Notes: generated by a model from the sequence alone, not told the origin. 60,000 nt of DNA from Symsagittifera roscoffensis (GCF_963678635.1 NC_087063.1:40688759-40748758); one strand, 5' to 3'; positions 1-10,557 are shown, numbered from the stretch's first letter. Translations and numbers: made by a program.

Positions 1-1600
1 CTCAATTCAACTTGGAACAACTTTTTTGTGCGGGATAATTAGCCACGCAAAAGTATTTCGCGTTACGCTCTCAGCGTTATGAATAAACTCCTCAAAGTGC
101 ACATAATTTGGTTCAGAACATGGCCAGTTTGGCAATTTTCAATCTCTCAGAATTTTACAAAAAACAGTCGGAGGTAAAAAAAAAACTTTTTAAAATTGAA
201 CTCAAGAAGTCGATTTCTTCAATGAAATATAAAAAACTTTTGTTGAGAATTATTATTTCGATCGGCGAATATTGACTGGATAAAAAAAACCACACCGAGC
301 ATAAACCTTCCGTTTCTTCGAAAGTCGGAAGAACAACTTTCAAAGTTTGTAAGAATCTCTTTAACTATACCCCTTTTTGCAAAAAGAGGAGGGGAAATTT
401 CGTCTATAGGTTCAAAATTTGCATAACAAATGAGTTCTTCTATCATAGGGGTGGCAATTCATAACCAGACAAGACTGATCGTATCAGGGCGAAGCCTGAA
501 CGTTCCGACTGCCTTTTAAAGTCTTTGGAGCAGTAATAACAGGAATAATTTAAATGTAATGAAATAAAATTCAAAAAAAAAATTTAAAAAAAATTGAGAT
601 TTTTTGTAAAAACATCCCCCCACACGTCATATTAAATACAAAAAGATAGAGTTTGCTCCTATTAACAAATCAATTAAGGCATATAAGTTTTCTTGAACCA
701 GTTTTGGAACAATTTCCAAGACGGATTAAGTCTTGCTTACGCGTTAATAGCGTGAAATATATTGCGCGTTAATTGTCCCAAATTGGCCAAAATGGCATTA
801 TTTAAACCCCCATTACCTTACGAGAAATGATCACAGGTGAATTATTTTTCAAACTTAAGCTCAGGATAACAAAAGTTTTTCTGAATAGTAAAAAAAAAAT
901 TCCGTCAAAAATGGCTAGTTAAAAAGTCGAAAATTATCTGAAGAAAAAAACCTACCCCGAGCACAAAAATTCCTTTACTTTCGTTACGAAAGTCGGAACA
1001 ATAATAATTAAAGTGATCCGAAATTTTAACAAAAATGCTCGTATCAGGGCAAAACCTTGAATGTTCCGACTGCCTTTCGAGGTTTATGGAGCAGTAACCA
1101 CAAAAAAATTTAAATTTAATAAAATAAAATGAAAAAATTTTTTTTCTAAAATTTGAAAATTTTTATGAAAATCATCACCCCACACGCCAGTTAAAGTACA
1201 AAAGGATAGCTTTTGCTCCTTGTAACAAATTAATTATGGCAAATAAGCTTCTTTCAACCAATTTGGAGCGATTTCTAAGACGGATTAAATCTGCGCATTA
1301 CGCGTTGATCGCGCAGAAATATATCGCGCGTTAATTGTCCCAAATTGGTCAAACTGGCCAAAATGGCAGTCTTTAAACCCTCACAACTCTACGAAAAATT
1401 ATCACAGGTGAAATATCTTTTCAAATTTAAGCCCAGGACAACAATAGCTTCTAAATGATACAAAAAATACCGTCAAAAATGGCTAGTTAAAAAGTCGAAA
1501 CTTGTCTGAAGAAAAAAAAAACCCACCCGAGCACAAATATTCCGTTGCTTTCGTATTGAAAGTCGGAACAATTACCATTAAATTTTCTATGATAGGTTTG
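1..1600 (+). repeat. Near-tandem block of a dispersed ~550-bp repeat family
   Basis: Two units run about 470-1012 and 1039-1580, and the tail of another lies at 270-345. Each starts with a short hairpin (the cleanest version is TCAGGGC, GAA, GCCCTGA) followed by GTTCCGACTGCC, has a CCCCACAC stretch mid-unit, then a line about reaching 'aagacggattaa', and ends with 'gagcacaaatattccgtt..cgaaagtcggaac'. No long ORF is conserved among copies, so small ORFs here (for example 1502-1711) are taken as chance. Other copies lie near 46.9, 50.5, 51.4 and 59.75 kb. The absence of coding suggests a MITE-like or satellite-like family. Confidence 0.75.
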
Positions 1601-2120
1601 AAGGATGAACAACCCGGGATTCAGGCATCAAAAGACTCTGACCGCATTGCAAGATTTTCAAGCAACGGAGACAACGATTTGTGGTCCAGTTTGATACAGC
1701 TAGAAAACTAACCTCGATCGAATCTAGTGGAAAGCTTTTTTTAAAAATCAAGTTGTTGAAAATATTGATGGGTTTGAACTCTGCACATCTAATTTTGACT
1801 CGCGTATTTTTTTATCATCTAATCAGTTCAATTCCTTTAATCAGTTCAATTCTTAACCTCGAAAAAAAACTCCTTTAATCAGTTCAATTCTTAACCTCGA
1901 AAAAAAAGTAAATTTTGTAGCGAAAAGTAGCTGATCTTTCTCTGCAGTCTCTGATTATGATTATATTATAGCTATCGCTTTTACAAGCCTTGACATTAGT
2001 CAACCCAAGTCTTTGTTCGTTTTGATACGAATAATAAATTAATCGGAGAGATTTTTGTTCAAATAAAGATATTTAAAATGCTCCAGCGTTTGAATTACTT
2101 TGGAATCAACGAAAAAATTA
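1601..2120. other. AT-rich intergenic DNA
   Basis: No convincing gene is visible. A 37-40-bp segment ('aatcagttcaattcttaacctcgaaaaaaa') is duplicated in tandem near 1836-1908. It lies downstream of the phospholipase A2 gene on the minus strand, so part may be that gene's 3' untranslated region. Confidence 0.4.
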
Positions 2121-2959
2121 TCAGCGTCTGTTTTCTGAATGAGCAGGGCACTCTCCCCTCACTTCATTGAACCAGTAGCTGTTGTCCTGACATGAACAGA
2201 ATTTAGCCTGGGCTCTCTTGAAGTTATCGCAGCCCGATACAGCAGTGAACAGTTGCATCACACTGGTCACTATGCCCCCACAATCCTCAAATGCCTTCTC
2301 GCAGTCCACGTAACGAGTTCCGCAGGAGGAGTAGCATACATCGTGATTGTTGCAGCACTTCTGTCTCAATAAACATTTTGCGAGCGTGAGAGAAAATTGA
2401 TTTTTATTCATAACTTATTTAATTGGCGTTTCTGCGAATCGCAGTGGATCTATGAAAGGCCTTGCAGCCTGTCTAAACATAGTCCGTTTATATTATTTCC
2501 CACATTACAGACCGAGTGTGCTGAGCGATGCTCTTTTTTAACGACTCAGGGTCGTTTTTTTTTGCGTTAGAATTTTCTCGTGGTATACCCTTATTGCATC
2601 CAAAACCGGTCTATACTTAAGGATTCTGAGTCAAAAAGCGTTGTTGAACAAGTGAAATGTGGTAGTTATAGATCTAAACGTACGCATGTTTCAATCATAA
2701 TTTGATGCTTCATAAGTTGCGCAAAAATTGTTCTCGTCAAAATAGATTGCGAACGATCATGTAAATGTGATGTAGTCCACAAACTAAATAGTTGTTCTAA
2801 CCTGGATATTCTCAGTGAGTACGGAATTAAGCAGGATTTGTGTCCAATCTGGTAGCCAGTGGGGACCACAGCCGTTGGAGGGGTTGGGGTTGAAGCACCC
2901 CGCTATGTGGACCATTTTCTGCCCAGGCGGACACACGTCCGAACACTCAGTCAGGATAA
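2121..2959 (-). CDS. Group XII-like secreted phospholipase A2 (last two exons)
   Basis: The family hydrolyses the sn-2 ester of phospholipids outside the cell, using calcium and a His-Asp pair. Two exons are visible. Exon 2959-2823 begins after CTTATAG and carries a Cys-rich stretch with PPGQKM and then NGCGPHW, the calcium-loop type seen in group XII enzymes. Exon 2360-2121 begins after GACAG and reads KCCNNHDVCYSSCG, the catalytic CCxxHDxCY signature, followed by more cysteines and a TGA stop. Phases agree: the first exon ends after a whole codon at donor GTACTC and the second starts on one. Together they give 124 residues; the signal-peptide exon must lie further upstream and was not found. 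Both catalytic His and Asp are present, so the enzyme may be active. No sign of a frameshift. Confidence 0.75.
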
Positions 2960-3526
2960 CTATAAGGGAAAAAGGCCAGAGCAGTTTTAAGAAAAATTCC
3001 AGAAACCATATTTTGGGGGAAAGAAATTTTTTTTCTCTAAATATATTATGCGCAGGACATTACGAGGTTAACCCTAAACTGTGCAAACCCTTACTCTAAA
3101 CCGTCCTAACCCTAAACTGTGCACTGCTTAAGCGCACAATTTTGTGTCTGTATGTTAGTGGATTCCAAGAGACACGTCTTTAAATAAGTTCCAAAATGTA
3201 AGTGGATTCCACAAACAAAATTTCAGCGGATTCCACATACATATACCTGTAACGTAAATTTTGTCGGCAATTTATTATGTTGCGGGTTCCGCAACAAGCA
3301 AATATAGCGAATTGTTCTGGATTCCTCAACTGTAAGCGGATTCCGCAAATTTTAAGTGGATTCCGCATTTTTTTGTATTACTGAACTTGCATATGAACAA
3401 TTAAAAGCTAGAGGTGATATATTTGATTTATTATCTATAGGAACGCGCAATTTGAAAGCAAGGACTCATCCATTTGTCAGCGGAAACCAAAAACGAATAT
3501 TAAAAAATTGGTTAACTATGCGGATG
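2960..3526. other. Intergenic DNA with telomere-like and 'gtggattccac' repeats
   Basis: Around 3066-3122 there are several TAACCCTAAACTGTGC-like words, an interstitial telomere-like patch. From 3159 to 3368 the words 'tggattccac' and 'ggattccgca' recur about seven times at irregular spacing. No coding exon could be supported here; the missing first exon of the phospholipase gene could lie in this stretch or beyond. Confidence 0.5.
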
Positions 3527-4923
3527 TCAAATCTTTCTTTTCGGATGATTTTTGGGATCGGAAAATACAATCATCAATTTTTCACAATCAAGGTGGATCA
3601 ATTGTTTTGTTCTTTCCACGGCTGTGTCTGAATCCTTTTCCTCGAAATCTCCATCTTCGATTAAGCGTCTCTGTTGTCTCAATGGCTCACTATGGTATTC
3701 ATAGTCTGGTGTTTTTGTTGAAATATTTGTCTCCTTGGCTATTTTGGCTATTTCTGAGTCCCTTTCCTCGAAAACTCCACCTTCCACAAAGCATCTCTGT
3801 TGTCTCAATGGCTCACTATGGTATTCGTAGTCTGGTTGGTTTGATGAAATATTCTCCAGATAAAATTTGCGTTTACGTCTCTTATTGAATTTAATTTTCT
3901 CTTTCCACAACTTTGTACTCGCTACATTTGACGTGTTTTGACTCTGATGTTTGAGCGTATTTAATATAAACGTTTTCACAGATTCAAGTGGAGTATCTTT
4001 GTCCGGCTAAACGAAGGGGGTAGAACTTTTGAACTGCAGACTCCAAAGGAAATCAATTATTTCGTCAGCTGAAATACAGCACCGAAATGTTCTCTCAGAG
4101 ACTGCTTTAACCAATCTCCCAGGAATTACCTCGTTTTTAGTAAAGAACAGTGCAGTTGGATTGATTGTAAGCACCTCTGGACTTGGGATGCCCGGCTAGC
4201 AAGGCTTTTCCCGGTTCGCAGACGCAGACGACGGCTTGCAGGAATGGATTTTGGTACTTTAACTATCTAAGGTGAGCCAATTTTGAATTGACGGAACAAA
4301 TTTGTTCAGTTGATACTGACCTAATGAAACGTGAACTTTAGTGTTGAATCTAAGTGCAAGCTCTTTCATCAAAAACTCATAGCCGTAGCAGGCGGGTTTT
4401 GTTACAAAAATGGACCACATTGTTTTGAAATGAACAGAGCCATGCGGACACGGCTTGAAAGATGGCTGAAAGACAGCTCTCCCTACAAGGTATAAAATTG
4501 GAATCTGTTTTGCAAAACGTTGTGTCGTTGTAAATACTATCAAAATTGTGAACAGCAGCTTCTTGTAAATGGTCAAAAAAATGATTTATTTGCTTCGTAT
4601 GACCAACTTGCCATCTGAAATCGCCAGTAAAAAGGACTGATTTTTCTTTGGAAACTAGTAAGAACATTACTGAACCTGGACAGTGACCTGCAGGCATAAA
4701 AGTGACAATTAGGGTATGAGTCTCGTACCCTGCCAATGAAACATTCAATTTTATCTCAACATCCGAATCCAGAGGTATTATATATGGAGTTAAGTGAACA
4801 TAAAGTGGCAATGCACTCAACAAAGCAGCCGAAACTTTTTGACAATAAACTTTTAAGTTATAGTGTTTCAAACTATCGAAGAGCTCAGTGTGACATTCGA
4901 CCAGAATGGCCAAAATGCAATCT
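3527..4923 (-). pseudogene. DCLRE1C-like: Artemis/SNM1C-like DNA-repair nuclease, broken and intronless
   Basis: Artemis opens DNA hairpins and trims ends in non-homologous end joining. The reading frame from 4923 carries, in order, AGHCPGSVMF (metallo-beta-lactamase motif 3), TGDFRW, NDTTFC (beta-CASP motif A) and, after a frame change, ACYGYEFL. It continues without any intron-like gap into the C-terminal half, recognisable by KIHSCK, PTALFF, RTFRCCIS and EIIDFL. Breaks: one extra base in the four-T run at 4397-4400, and in-frame stops at 4259-4261 (TAA), 4196-4198 (TAG) and 4007-4009 (TAG). The N-terminal HxHxDH zinc motif is absent; the homology fades at a TCTGCAG site at 4924. The open tail 3979-3527 holds two copies of PDYEYHSEPLRQQR. 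Lack of introns suggests a retrocopy; a decayed intron-poor gene is the alternative. Confidence 0.8.
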
Positions 4924-5290
4924 CTGCAGACTTCGAAATTTTAGCAGTGAACCTTCCGAGTTAATGATTTTGAAGGATTAACGACGTTATTGGAACGTTT
5001 AGCCAAACGGTGAGGGCTAGAATATTCTAGTATTTTAAATTTTCAAAAATTCGAATGATGACGTCACATTTCTGAGAAATGCTGAAACGGCCATTTTAAC
5101 AAAAAAGCGAGTAAAAAACAGAACAACTTTTATCTGCGATTGCGAACAGTACGAAAATCGAGATTGGAAAACGACAACAAACTACAGAATAGCAGAGAAC
5201 GCTCCGAATTGCAACTATTGTGCTGCTACAATAGTTGCAAGGCCGTTGCCAACAACGGTGAAGGGTGAGAACCAGCCTTCCGGATTAGCA
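4924..5290. other. No gene seen
   Basis: AT-rich DNA upstream of the Artemis copy. A search by eye for the missing N-terminal metallo-beta-lactamase motif (HxHxDH) on the minus strand found nothing convincing. Confidence 0.4.
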
Positions 5291-6640
5291 AGAAATCAAG
5301 AGTAAGGAGCTTGATTCGGCGGATTCAAGAATCCGGAAGGGTCTCGGGACGGAAACTTTTATTAACTCACATAAACTTTTAGCATCCTGTCATGTCCTGA
5401 CTTGAATTTAACTGATATTTTGATTAGTTTTGACAAGGATGAGGTGCTAGGAGTTGGGGGAAAGGGTTGATCCATCTTCGATGGAGATGATGATTTTTAT
5501 CTACTGAACAAAAACAATAGTAATATAATAAGTAGTAGACCTGTTTTTAGGAGTGACCTCGTGGTCTGGGGATACAGAGACCCAGCCATGAGCTCACTAT
5601 TTTTGCATGTAATTCAGTTAATTTGAGCGTTCTGGTCGAAGCCGGAGAACAGTAACGTTTTGTCGACCCGATGTAAGAAAGACCACCGAAAAGTACTGGC
5701 TTGGTAGAGACGGTGAAAAACATGCAAAGCTCTGTTTAGACGCTGGCCAGTCGTCTTAAGACTTAGTTTTGTTATCCGTCGATATGTATCTTCCGGGCGA
5801 ATGTTACACAGGCTCATTAAAGCCCACCATCTGATCTATTTGACAGTGCGAAAGAAAATAAACCGTAGATTTGAGGTTGTCACCCTTGAAGCGATCAATT
5901 AAAACCCCAGGAAATTCTGATATTGGACAAGAAAATAAACCGTAGATTTGAGGTTGTCAACCAAGAAATCAAGAGTAAGGAGCTTGATTCGGCGGATTCA
6001 AGAATCCGGAAGGGTCTCGGGACGGAAACTTTTATTAACTCACATAAACTTTTAGCATCCTGTCATGTCTTGACTTGAATTTAACTGATATTTTGATTAG
6101 TTTTGACAATGATGAGGTGCTAGGAGTTGGGGGAAAGGGTTGATCCATCTTCGATGGAGATGATGATTTTTATCTACTGAACAAAAACAATAGTAATATA
6201 ATAAGTAGTAGACCTGTTTTTAGGAGTGACCTCGTGGTCTGGGGATACAGAGACCCAGCCATGAGCTCACTATTTTTGCATGTAATTCAGTTAATTTGAG
6301 CGTTCTGGTCGAAGCCGGAGAACAGTAACGTTTTTGTCGACCCGATGTAAGAAAGACCACCGAAAAGTACTGGCTTGGTAGAGACGGTGAAAAACATGCA
6401 AAGCTCTGTTTAGACGCTGGCCAGTCGTCTTAAGACTTAGTTTTGTTATCCGTCGATATGTATCTTCCGGGCGAATGTTACACAGGCTCATTAAAGCCCA
6501 CCATCTGATCTATTTGACAGTGCGAAAGAAAATAAACCGTAGATTTGAGGTTGTCACCCTTGAAGCGATCAATTAAAACCCCAGGAAATTCTGATATTGG
6601 ACAAGAAAATAAACCGTAGATTTGAGTTTGTCAACCTTGA
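5291..6640. repeat. Tandem duplication, two ~674-bp copies
   Basis: Sequence 5291-5963 is repeated at 5964-6637 with only a handful of differences, such as 'tcctgactt' versus 'tcttgactt', 'caagga' versus 'caatga', and one extra T in 'cgttttgtcg'. A minus-strand 67-codon ORF (5817-5614) reappears as a 66-codon ORF (6491-6291) with its end shifted by that T, so it is unlikely to be a protein under selection. Each copy itself ends in a short duplicated word 'gaaaataaaccgtagatttg'. The near identity implies a recent event. Confidence 0.9.
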
Positions 6641-7116
6641 AGCGATCAATTGAAACCCCAGGAAGTTCTGATATTGGACTGATATTGAAATTCTGATTTT
6701 GGAGGTATAAAGAGTGAGTTAAGCAAATGAGGATTGAACATAGATTTCTATAATTTTAAAGAAAGGATAAGACCACCACATTTTGATCCTGTATCCTAGG
6801 TTAATTTATAAAGCAAAAATTCTAATCATTTGGGCGCATCATTAACATTACACGAGGGGATCTGAAAAACAATAACAATTAGCTTCAGTAGAGCCAAATT
6901 TCTCAAATCAAAAAGAAACATTTGGTAATTTTAATTCCACTACTTGTAAAAAGCAAACATTTTAAAGGATATGCGCACGAATATAGAAGAGTTGACATCA
7001 GGAAGCACAGTAGGAAGCACAATTTTGGACTCACTAACTAACTAAAGTTTTATAACAGACTTTTTTACTGATACGTGTGGGCTGATATGACTATAAGACC
7101 GGCAAAGGATGATGAT
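6641..7116. other. AT-rich spacer, no gene seen
   Basis: Starts with a third partial copy of the duplicated 'ggaagttctgatattggac' words and then becomes featureless AT-rich DNA. Confidence 0.4.
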
Positions 7117-7280
7117 ATTGTGAGGCATACTGTGAGGCATACTGTGAGGCATACTGTGAGGCATACTGTGAGGCATAATGTGAGGTATACAGTGAGGCAT
7201 ACTGAGGCAAACTGTGAGTCATACTGTGAGGTAGTATACTGTGGGTAGGCATATACGGACTGTGGGTAGGTATATACGGC
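7117..7280. repeat. 12-bp minisatellite (GTGAGGCATACT)
   Basis: About eight to nine direct copies of GTGAGGCATACT, decaying to 'gtgggtaggcatatacgg' at the right. All apparent minus-strand ORFs over it (CLTVCLTV or YASQYASQ repeats) are products of the repeat rather than genes. Confidence 0.9.
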
Positions 7281-7439
7281 ATACTGCGACGGCTTTTGCA
7301 CTAAAAAAAACAGTTTTCTAATGAACAGTTTTCTTTAAAAAACAGCTGTCTACTAAAACTAGTCATAAGAAACTTTAGTATTTGAGACACCCAGCGGTCA
7401 TATTTTGAGATTTGGGTTTTTGAAACTTTTTGATAAGTG

Positions 7440-7850
7440 ATCACTGTTTGAGTCGGTCGATTGAGTTGGTTATATGAGTCGGTCGATTAGGTCGGCCGAT
7501 TGAATTGGTCGATTGAGTCGGTCGATTGTTCGAGCGGTTGAGTCGACATTTGCACTAAAAAACTGTTTTCTATTGAACTAGTCGTAAAATCTTTTATAAT
7601 ATATTTTGAGATTTGAGATTTTGAAACTTACTCATAAGTGAGGGTACTGATAAATAGTCACTGTTTGAGTCGTTCAATTGAGTCGGTCGACTGAGTCGGT
7701 TGATTGAATCGAGCGATTGAGTCGGTCGATTGAGACGGGCAATTGAATTGGTCGATTGAGTCGCGCGATTGTTCGGGCGATTGTTCGGGCAATTGTTCGG
7801 GCGATTGTTCGGGCGATTGTTTGGGCGATTGAGTCTGCATTTGCACTAAA
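7440..7850. repeat. Two blocks of a 'GAGTCGGTCGATT' minisatellite
   Basis: Blocks at 7442-7545 and 7660-7845 repeat a 10-12-bp word of the form GAGTCGGTCGATT, in the second block drifting to TTCGGGCGATTG. Each block is followed by the same unique-looking segment ('tgcactaaaaa..tgttttcta'), so a larger unit of about 300 bp containing the minisatellite has itself been duplicated. The minus-strand ORF rich in SPEQSPEQ is a repeat artefact. Confidence 0.85.
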
Positions 7851-7879
7851 AACATTGTTCTAATAAACAAGTCAAAAAA

Positions 7880-8219
7880 ATTTTTAATAATTTATTTTGA
7901 GATTTTGAACCTTCACGAGGAGGGTCCGAACCCAGGCTGGGATGAACCAGCGATTCTGCGTCCTCGGCCTCGATCCTAGCCTGGCAGGTTTGCAGTCCCG
8001 GCGACTGATGGTGCTGCTCGTCCGCGACTGCGCCCCCGCCCGATCGTCCAATTATAGGGCAGAGTGTCATCGTCACTATCGCTGGACGATTCGGCTATCC
8101 CAGGCCACAGCGTGCCCGCAACCGCGCCTCCGCGCGTACGAAAATGCAAAAGTGTCCTGCTCAGTGCTCTCCTCCTCTTCACTGCCCGAGAGCAGATCAA
8201 AGTCGGAGACACTCCTCAG
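7880..8219 (-). other. GC-rich coding-like segment spread over three minus frames
   Basis: This stretch is clearly GC-richer than its surroundings and each minus frame looks protein-like over part of it: one reads LLSGSEEEESTEQDTF just after the RING gene stop, another AESSSDSDDDTLPYN and GRGRSRGRAA, and a third RIEAEDAESLVHPSLG. No single frame stays open. It may be the 3' part of the RING gene interrupted by indels, or a decayed exon. I found no domain in it. Confidence 0.45.
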
Positions 8220-8678
8220 CTATTCCGAGTCACGGAAGGGCACCACTGTCTCCACCTCTATCTGCTCGCCTGGCTCCTCATCCTCATCCTCATTTGGCTC
8301 CTCATCCTCGTCCTTGTCAGAAGAACTAAACAAAGGTAAAACAAGATCGATATGGAGGGCTTGATGTTGTTTTGTGGTTTACATTGGGAAGGTTCAAGTT
8401 AGTAGTCAAAGGTGGAAAGAGGAGGTTGTTCACATGGCGCCAGCTTTAGTTAGTTTAACAAAAAACCAGGTGAAAAGCAACAGTTACCAGTACAAGAAGC
8501 TACTGAGAGGCGTCAATTCCTGCCGACAGAGGGGGCACTTTGGATGAAAATCATCTAAAACCTTCCGCCAGCAAACAAAGCACAGCTTTTGCGCCACAAC
8601 CCCATCATGGATCTTATACGAAGCCCTCCCCTCTTCGCAGCAGATCGGACACATTTCATTGTCTGGTTGTCCATTCAT
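8220..8678 (-). CDS. Small RING-finger protein with acidic tail (MDM2-type RING)
   Basis: The ATG at 8678 opens an exon to 8488 with CPICCEEG, then a His in KIHDG, then CFVC and KCPLCRQEL. The order and spacing resemble the C-terminal RING of MDM2-like E3 ubiquitin ligases, including CPLCRQ near the end; the second MDM2 histidine is a Gln here. Donor GTAACT at 8487 and acceptor TTTGTTTAG join it in phase to exon 8325-8220, which encodes a run of Asp/Glu (DKDEDEEP, NEDEDEEP) and ends TAG. That gives 98 residues. An acceptor (TTTCAG at about 8694) just before the ATG leaves room for further upstream exons, possibly even a join to the JmjC gene above. No p53-binding domain was seen. Confidence 0.6.
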
Positions 8679-8811
8679 GTTTTCTGAAATTCAGTAATTG
8701 AGTTAGTTACTCAGACTTCATGCTAAAAATTAGAATCATATTACAACTTATAGAAACAAAAACTGTTTTTAAAATGTCAATTAAAATTTTTAATTTGGTA
8801 ATAGAAAGTCT

Positions 8812-9665
8812 TCAGGCCATTTTGACTGATGTTAGGGCGGGCAATGCTCCCACTGGCAATGCTTCGCATGACCCACGATGGTGTTGGAAGACATTGTACA
8901 TCTCTTCTTTATTCGCCAGCCTTTCCTTAGTTGTTGGCTTAAATTACAAATTTATCAAAGTTTAGCATGAGAGGTTAAACTGAGTTTTTGGGACGAATTA
9001 AGCATTTCAGTATACGGGATGACGAAACTCAATTTTTGGGATCAGTTGAGTATTTCAGTATATGCGATTAAATTGGGTGCATTTTATAGTATATGGAAGT
9101 AAGTATTTCAGTTTCTGGGATGAAACTCGGCCAGAAGTACTTACGTAAACTATTCTGGCAAGGTGGTTACCTAAGGCTTTGTCGTGTGCCTTCAAAAATC
9201 TCCAGACCTCCTCCAGATCTTCTAATTCGTGCGGCGGTATCCAGATTGTGTCTCTCGTGCTATAAGAAAAATGTTTCTCTACTTTCATTTACTTCGACAA
9301 AAATGTATCAGTTTAATGTTTGATACTAATGATACTAACCACAGATGCACCATAAGCTCATTCAGAGTCAACATCGGAAAAGCAGGGTAGCATCTGCTGA
9401 AGTTCTCATCGTCTTTCCACTCATGTCGGAAAGCTCTGGTAGCTGTCAGCAGGTGTCCACGATGGATGAAATTGACACCCAGAGCCACTGACTCTGAATG
9501 CGTTTCAACCATGTGTATCATTCCAGCTGGCATAACGAGGGCATGGCGCTCCATCAGAACAACTTTCTGACACCCTCCAGCATCACAGCTAGGGTCATCC
9601 AGGGAAAGCACGGAAAATCTGCTTGTTTTTGACCGAACGGGTCATCAAATAAAATGTTTTGCAGC
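8812..9665 (-). CDS. JmjC-type protein, C-terminal half (KDM2/KDM7-like)
   Basis: JmjC enzymes remove histone methyl groups using Fe(II) and 2-oxoglutarate. Exon 9665-9350 contains MPAGMIHMVETH followed by GVNFIHRG, matching the KDM2/PHF8 stretch that carries the third iron ligand (His) and the following strand, and ends at donor GTTAGT. Exon 9259-9145 (IPPHELEDLEEVWRFL) joins in phase and ends at GTAAGT. A last exon 8925-8812 joins in phase and ends TGA. Upstream in the first exon the homologous frame (GQKQADF) is offset by one base at the four-A run 9614-9617, so there is a one-base loss or an assembly error. The HxD iron motif expected upstream was not found. Confidence 0.6.
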
Positions 9666-9779
9666 CTAAAAGAAAAAAGAACTAAGTGGAACATATTTCT
9701 ATATTTCGTAGAAAAAATTATGCGTCAAATTTTGTTTAAGTTTTCACTAAATTGTACATCACAGATGTACCGGAGAAAT

Positions 9780-10284
9780 TCTGGTGAAATGGTGTTTTTG
9801 CACCAGCCTGCGAAAACACAGGTAGCTTGACTCCTTCGTCGGTACTTCTGTCTTCTCCTTCCTTTTATGTATGTGTCCCAACGACACATCCTTGACTGCT
9901 TTTGGGACAGGGAAGTTTGTGGCGGTCGACAAGGAAACATCAGCATCAATGATGTTCCGAACATTGGCGGCAATAATTGGAGCAAAATTTGAACATCAGC
10001 TGGCTTAATTGATCGTATATATTCCTCGGATTGAGCACAAATGTGAGTTTAAATGTAATTGAAAGCTGGACCACTCGGTGAAAAGGAGTCTAATTACTTT
10101 ACAAACTGTTTACCTTCTCCTTTAAGATGTACCGTCGTCTAGCTCTGAGATCCTCGCGGTATTTCATCAAAATTTCGTCAATGAAATTGTCCCCATACAT
10201 TCGGCTGTCAAACTGGCAACTAACCGCAGGACCGGTTAGTTGGCTTTTGAAACCCTGGATGAATTTAGCCGATGGAACTAACAA
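9780..10284 (-). CDS. Possible upstream exons of the JmjC gene
   Basis: Two coding-like segments lie upstream on the same strand. One (about 9996-9790) reads NVRNIIDADVSLSTATNFPV and resembles the stretch before the catalytic core of KDM2/KDM7 proteins, though only loosely. The other (about 10284-10099) reads MYGDNFIDEILMKYREDLRA and matches nothing I recognise. Neither shows the HxD motif. Exon borders are not resolved, and the segment could belong to a separate gene. Confidence 0.3.
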
Positions 10285-10557
10285 GGCTTCTTAATGGCCA
10301 AAAAAACAGTCTGACTGGATACAGTTGACAAGATAAACTGCAGGCACGCAATGTGTTAGACTTGAGGCAGGCATGATTTTAAAAAAAACACCCAAAAAAG
10401 ATTATCAAAATTAATTACAACGACTTTGAGCTAATTTTAGTTTCAGATGCTTACTTGCAGAAGTCTCTCTCTCAGTTCGCCCTAGTCAATTGGAGGTAAC
10501 AGGTCAATATGACTGGCACTCGTGCTGCAAAAACTGACTGAAACTATGGCAATACTC

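Noticed and set aside
2121-2959. Venom-type phospholipase A2 toxin
   Set aside because: Cysteine pattern and the NGCGP/CCNNHDVCY arrangement fit group XII enzymes, a general secreted family; nothing in the sequence indicates a venom role.
3066-3122. True telomere
   Set aside because: Only a few interrupted CCCTAA-like words occur, well inside the sequence and without a tandem run.
3527-4923. Non-standard genetic code (TAA/TAG read as an amino acid) to explain the Artemis stops
   Set aside because: The LITAF gene 2 ends in TAA followed by AATAAA, the RING ORF ends in TAG, and a one-base frameshift is also present, so pseudogenisation is simpler.
7065-7301. Minus ORFs with Cys-Leu-Thr-Val or Tyr-Ala-Ser-Gln repeats
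   Set aside because: They are direct translations of the 12-bp minisatellite, open in more than one frame.
8064-8364. Plus-strand ORFs (140, 91 and 61 codons) over the RING/acidic gene
   Set aside because: They are antisense shadows of the GC-rich acidic coding; the SSSSS stretch is the complement of Asp/Glu codons.
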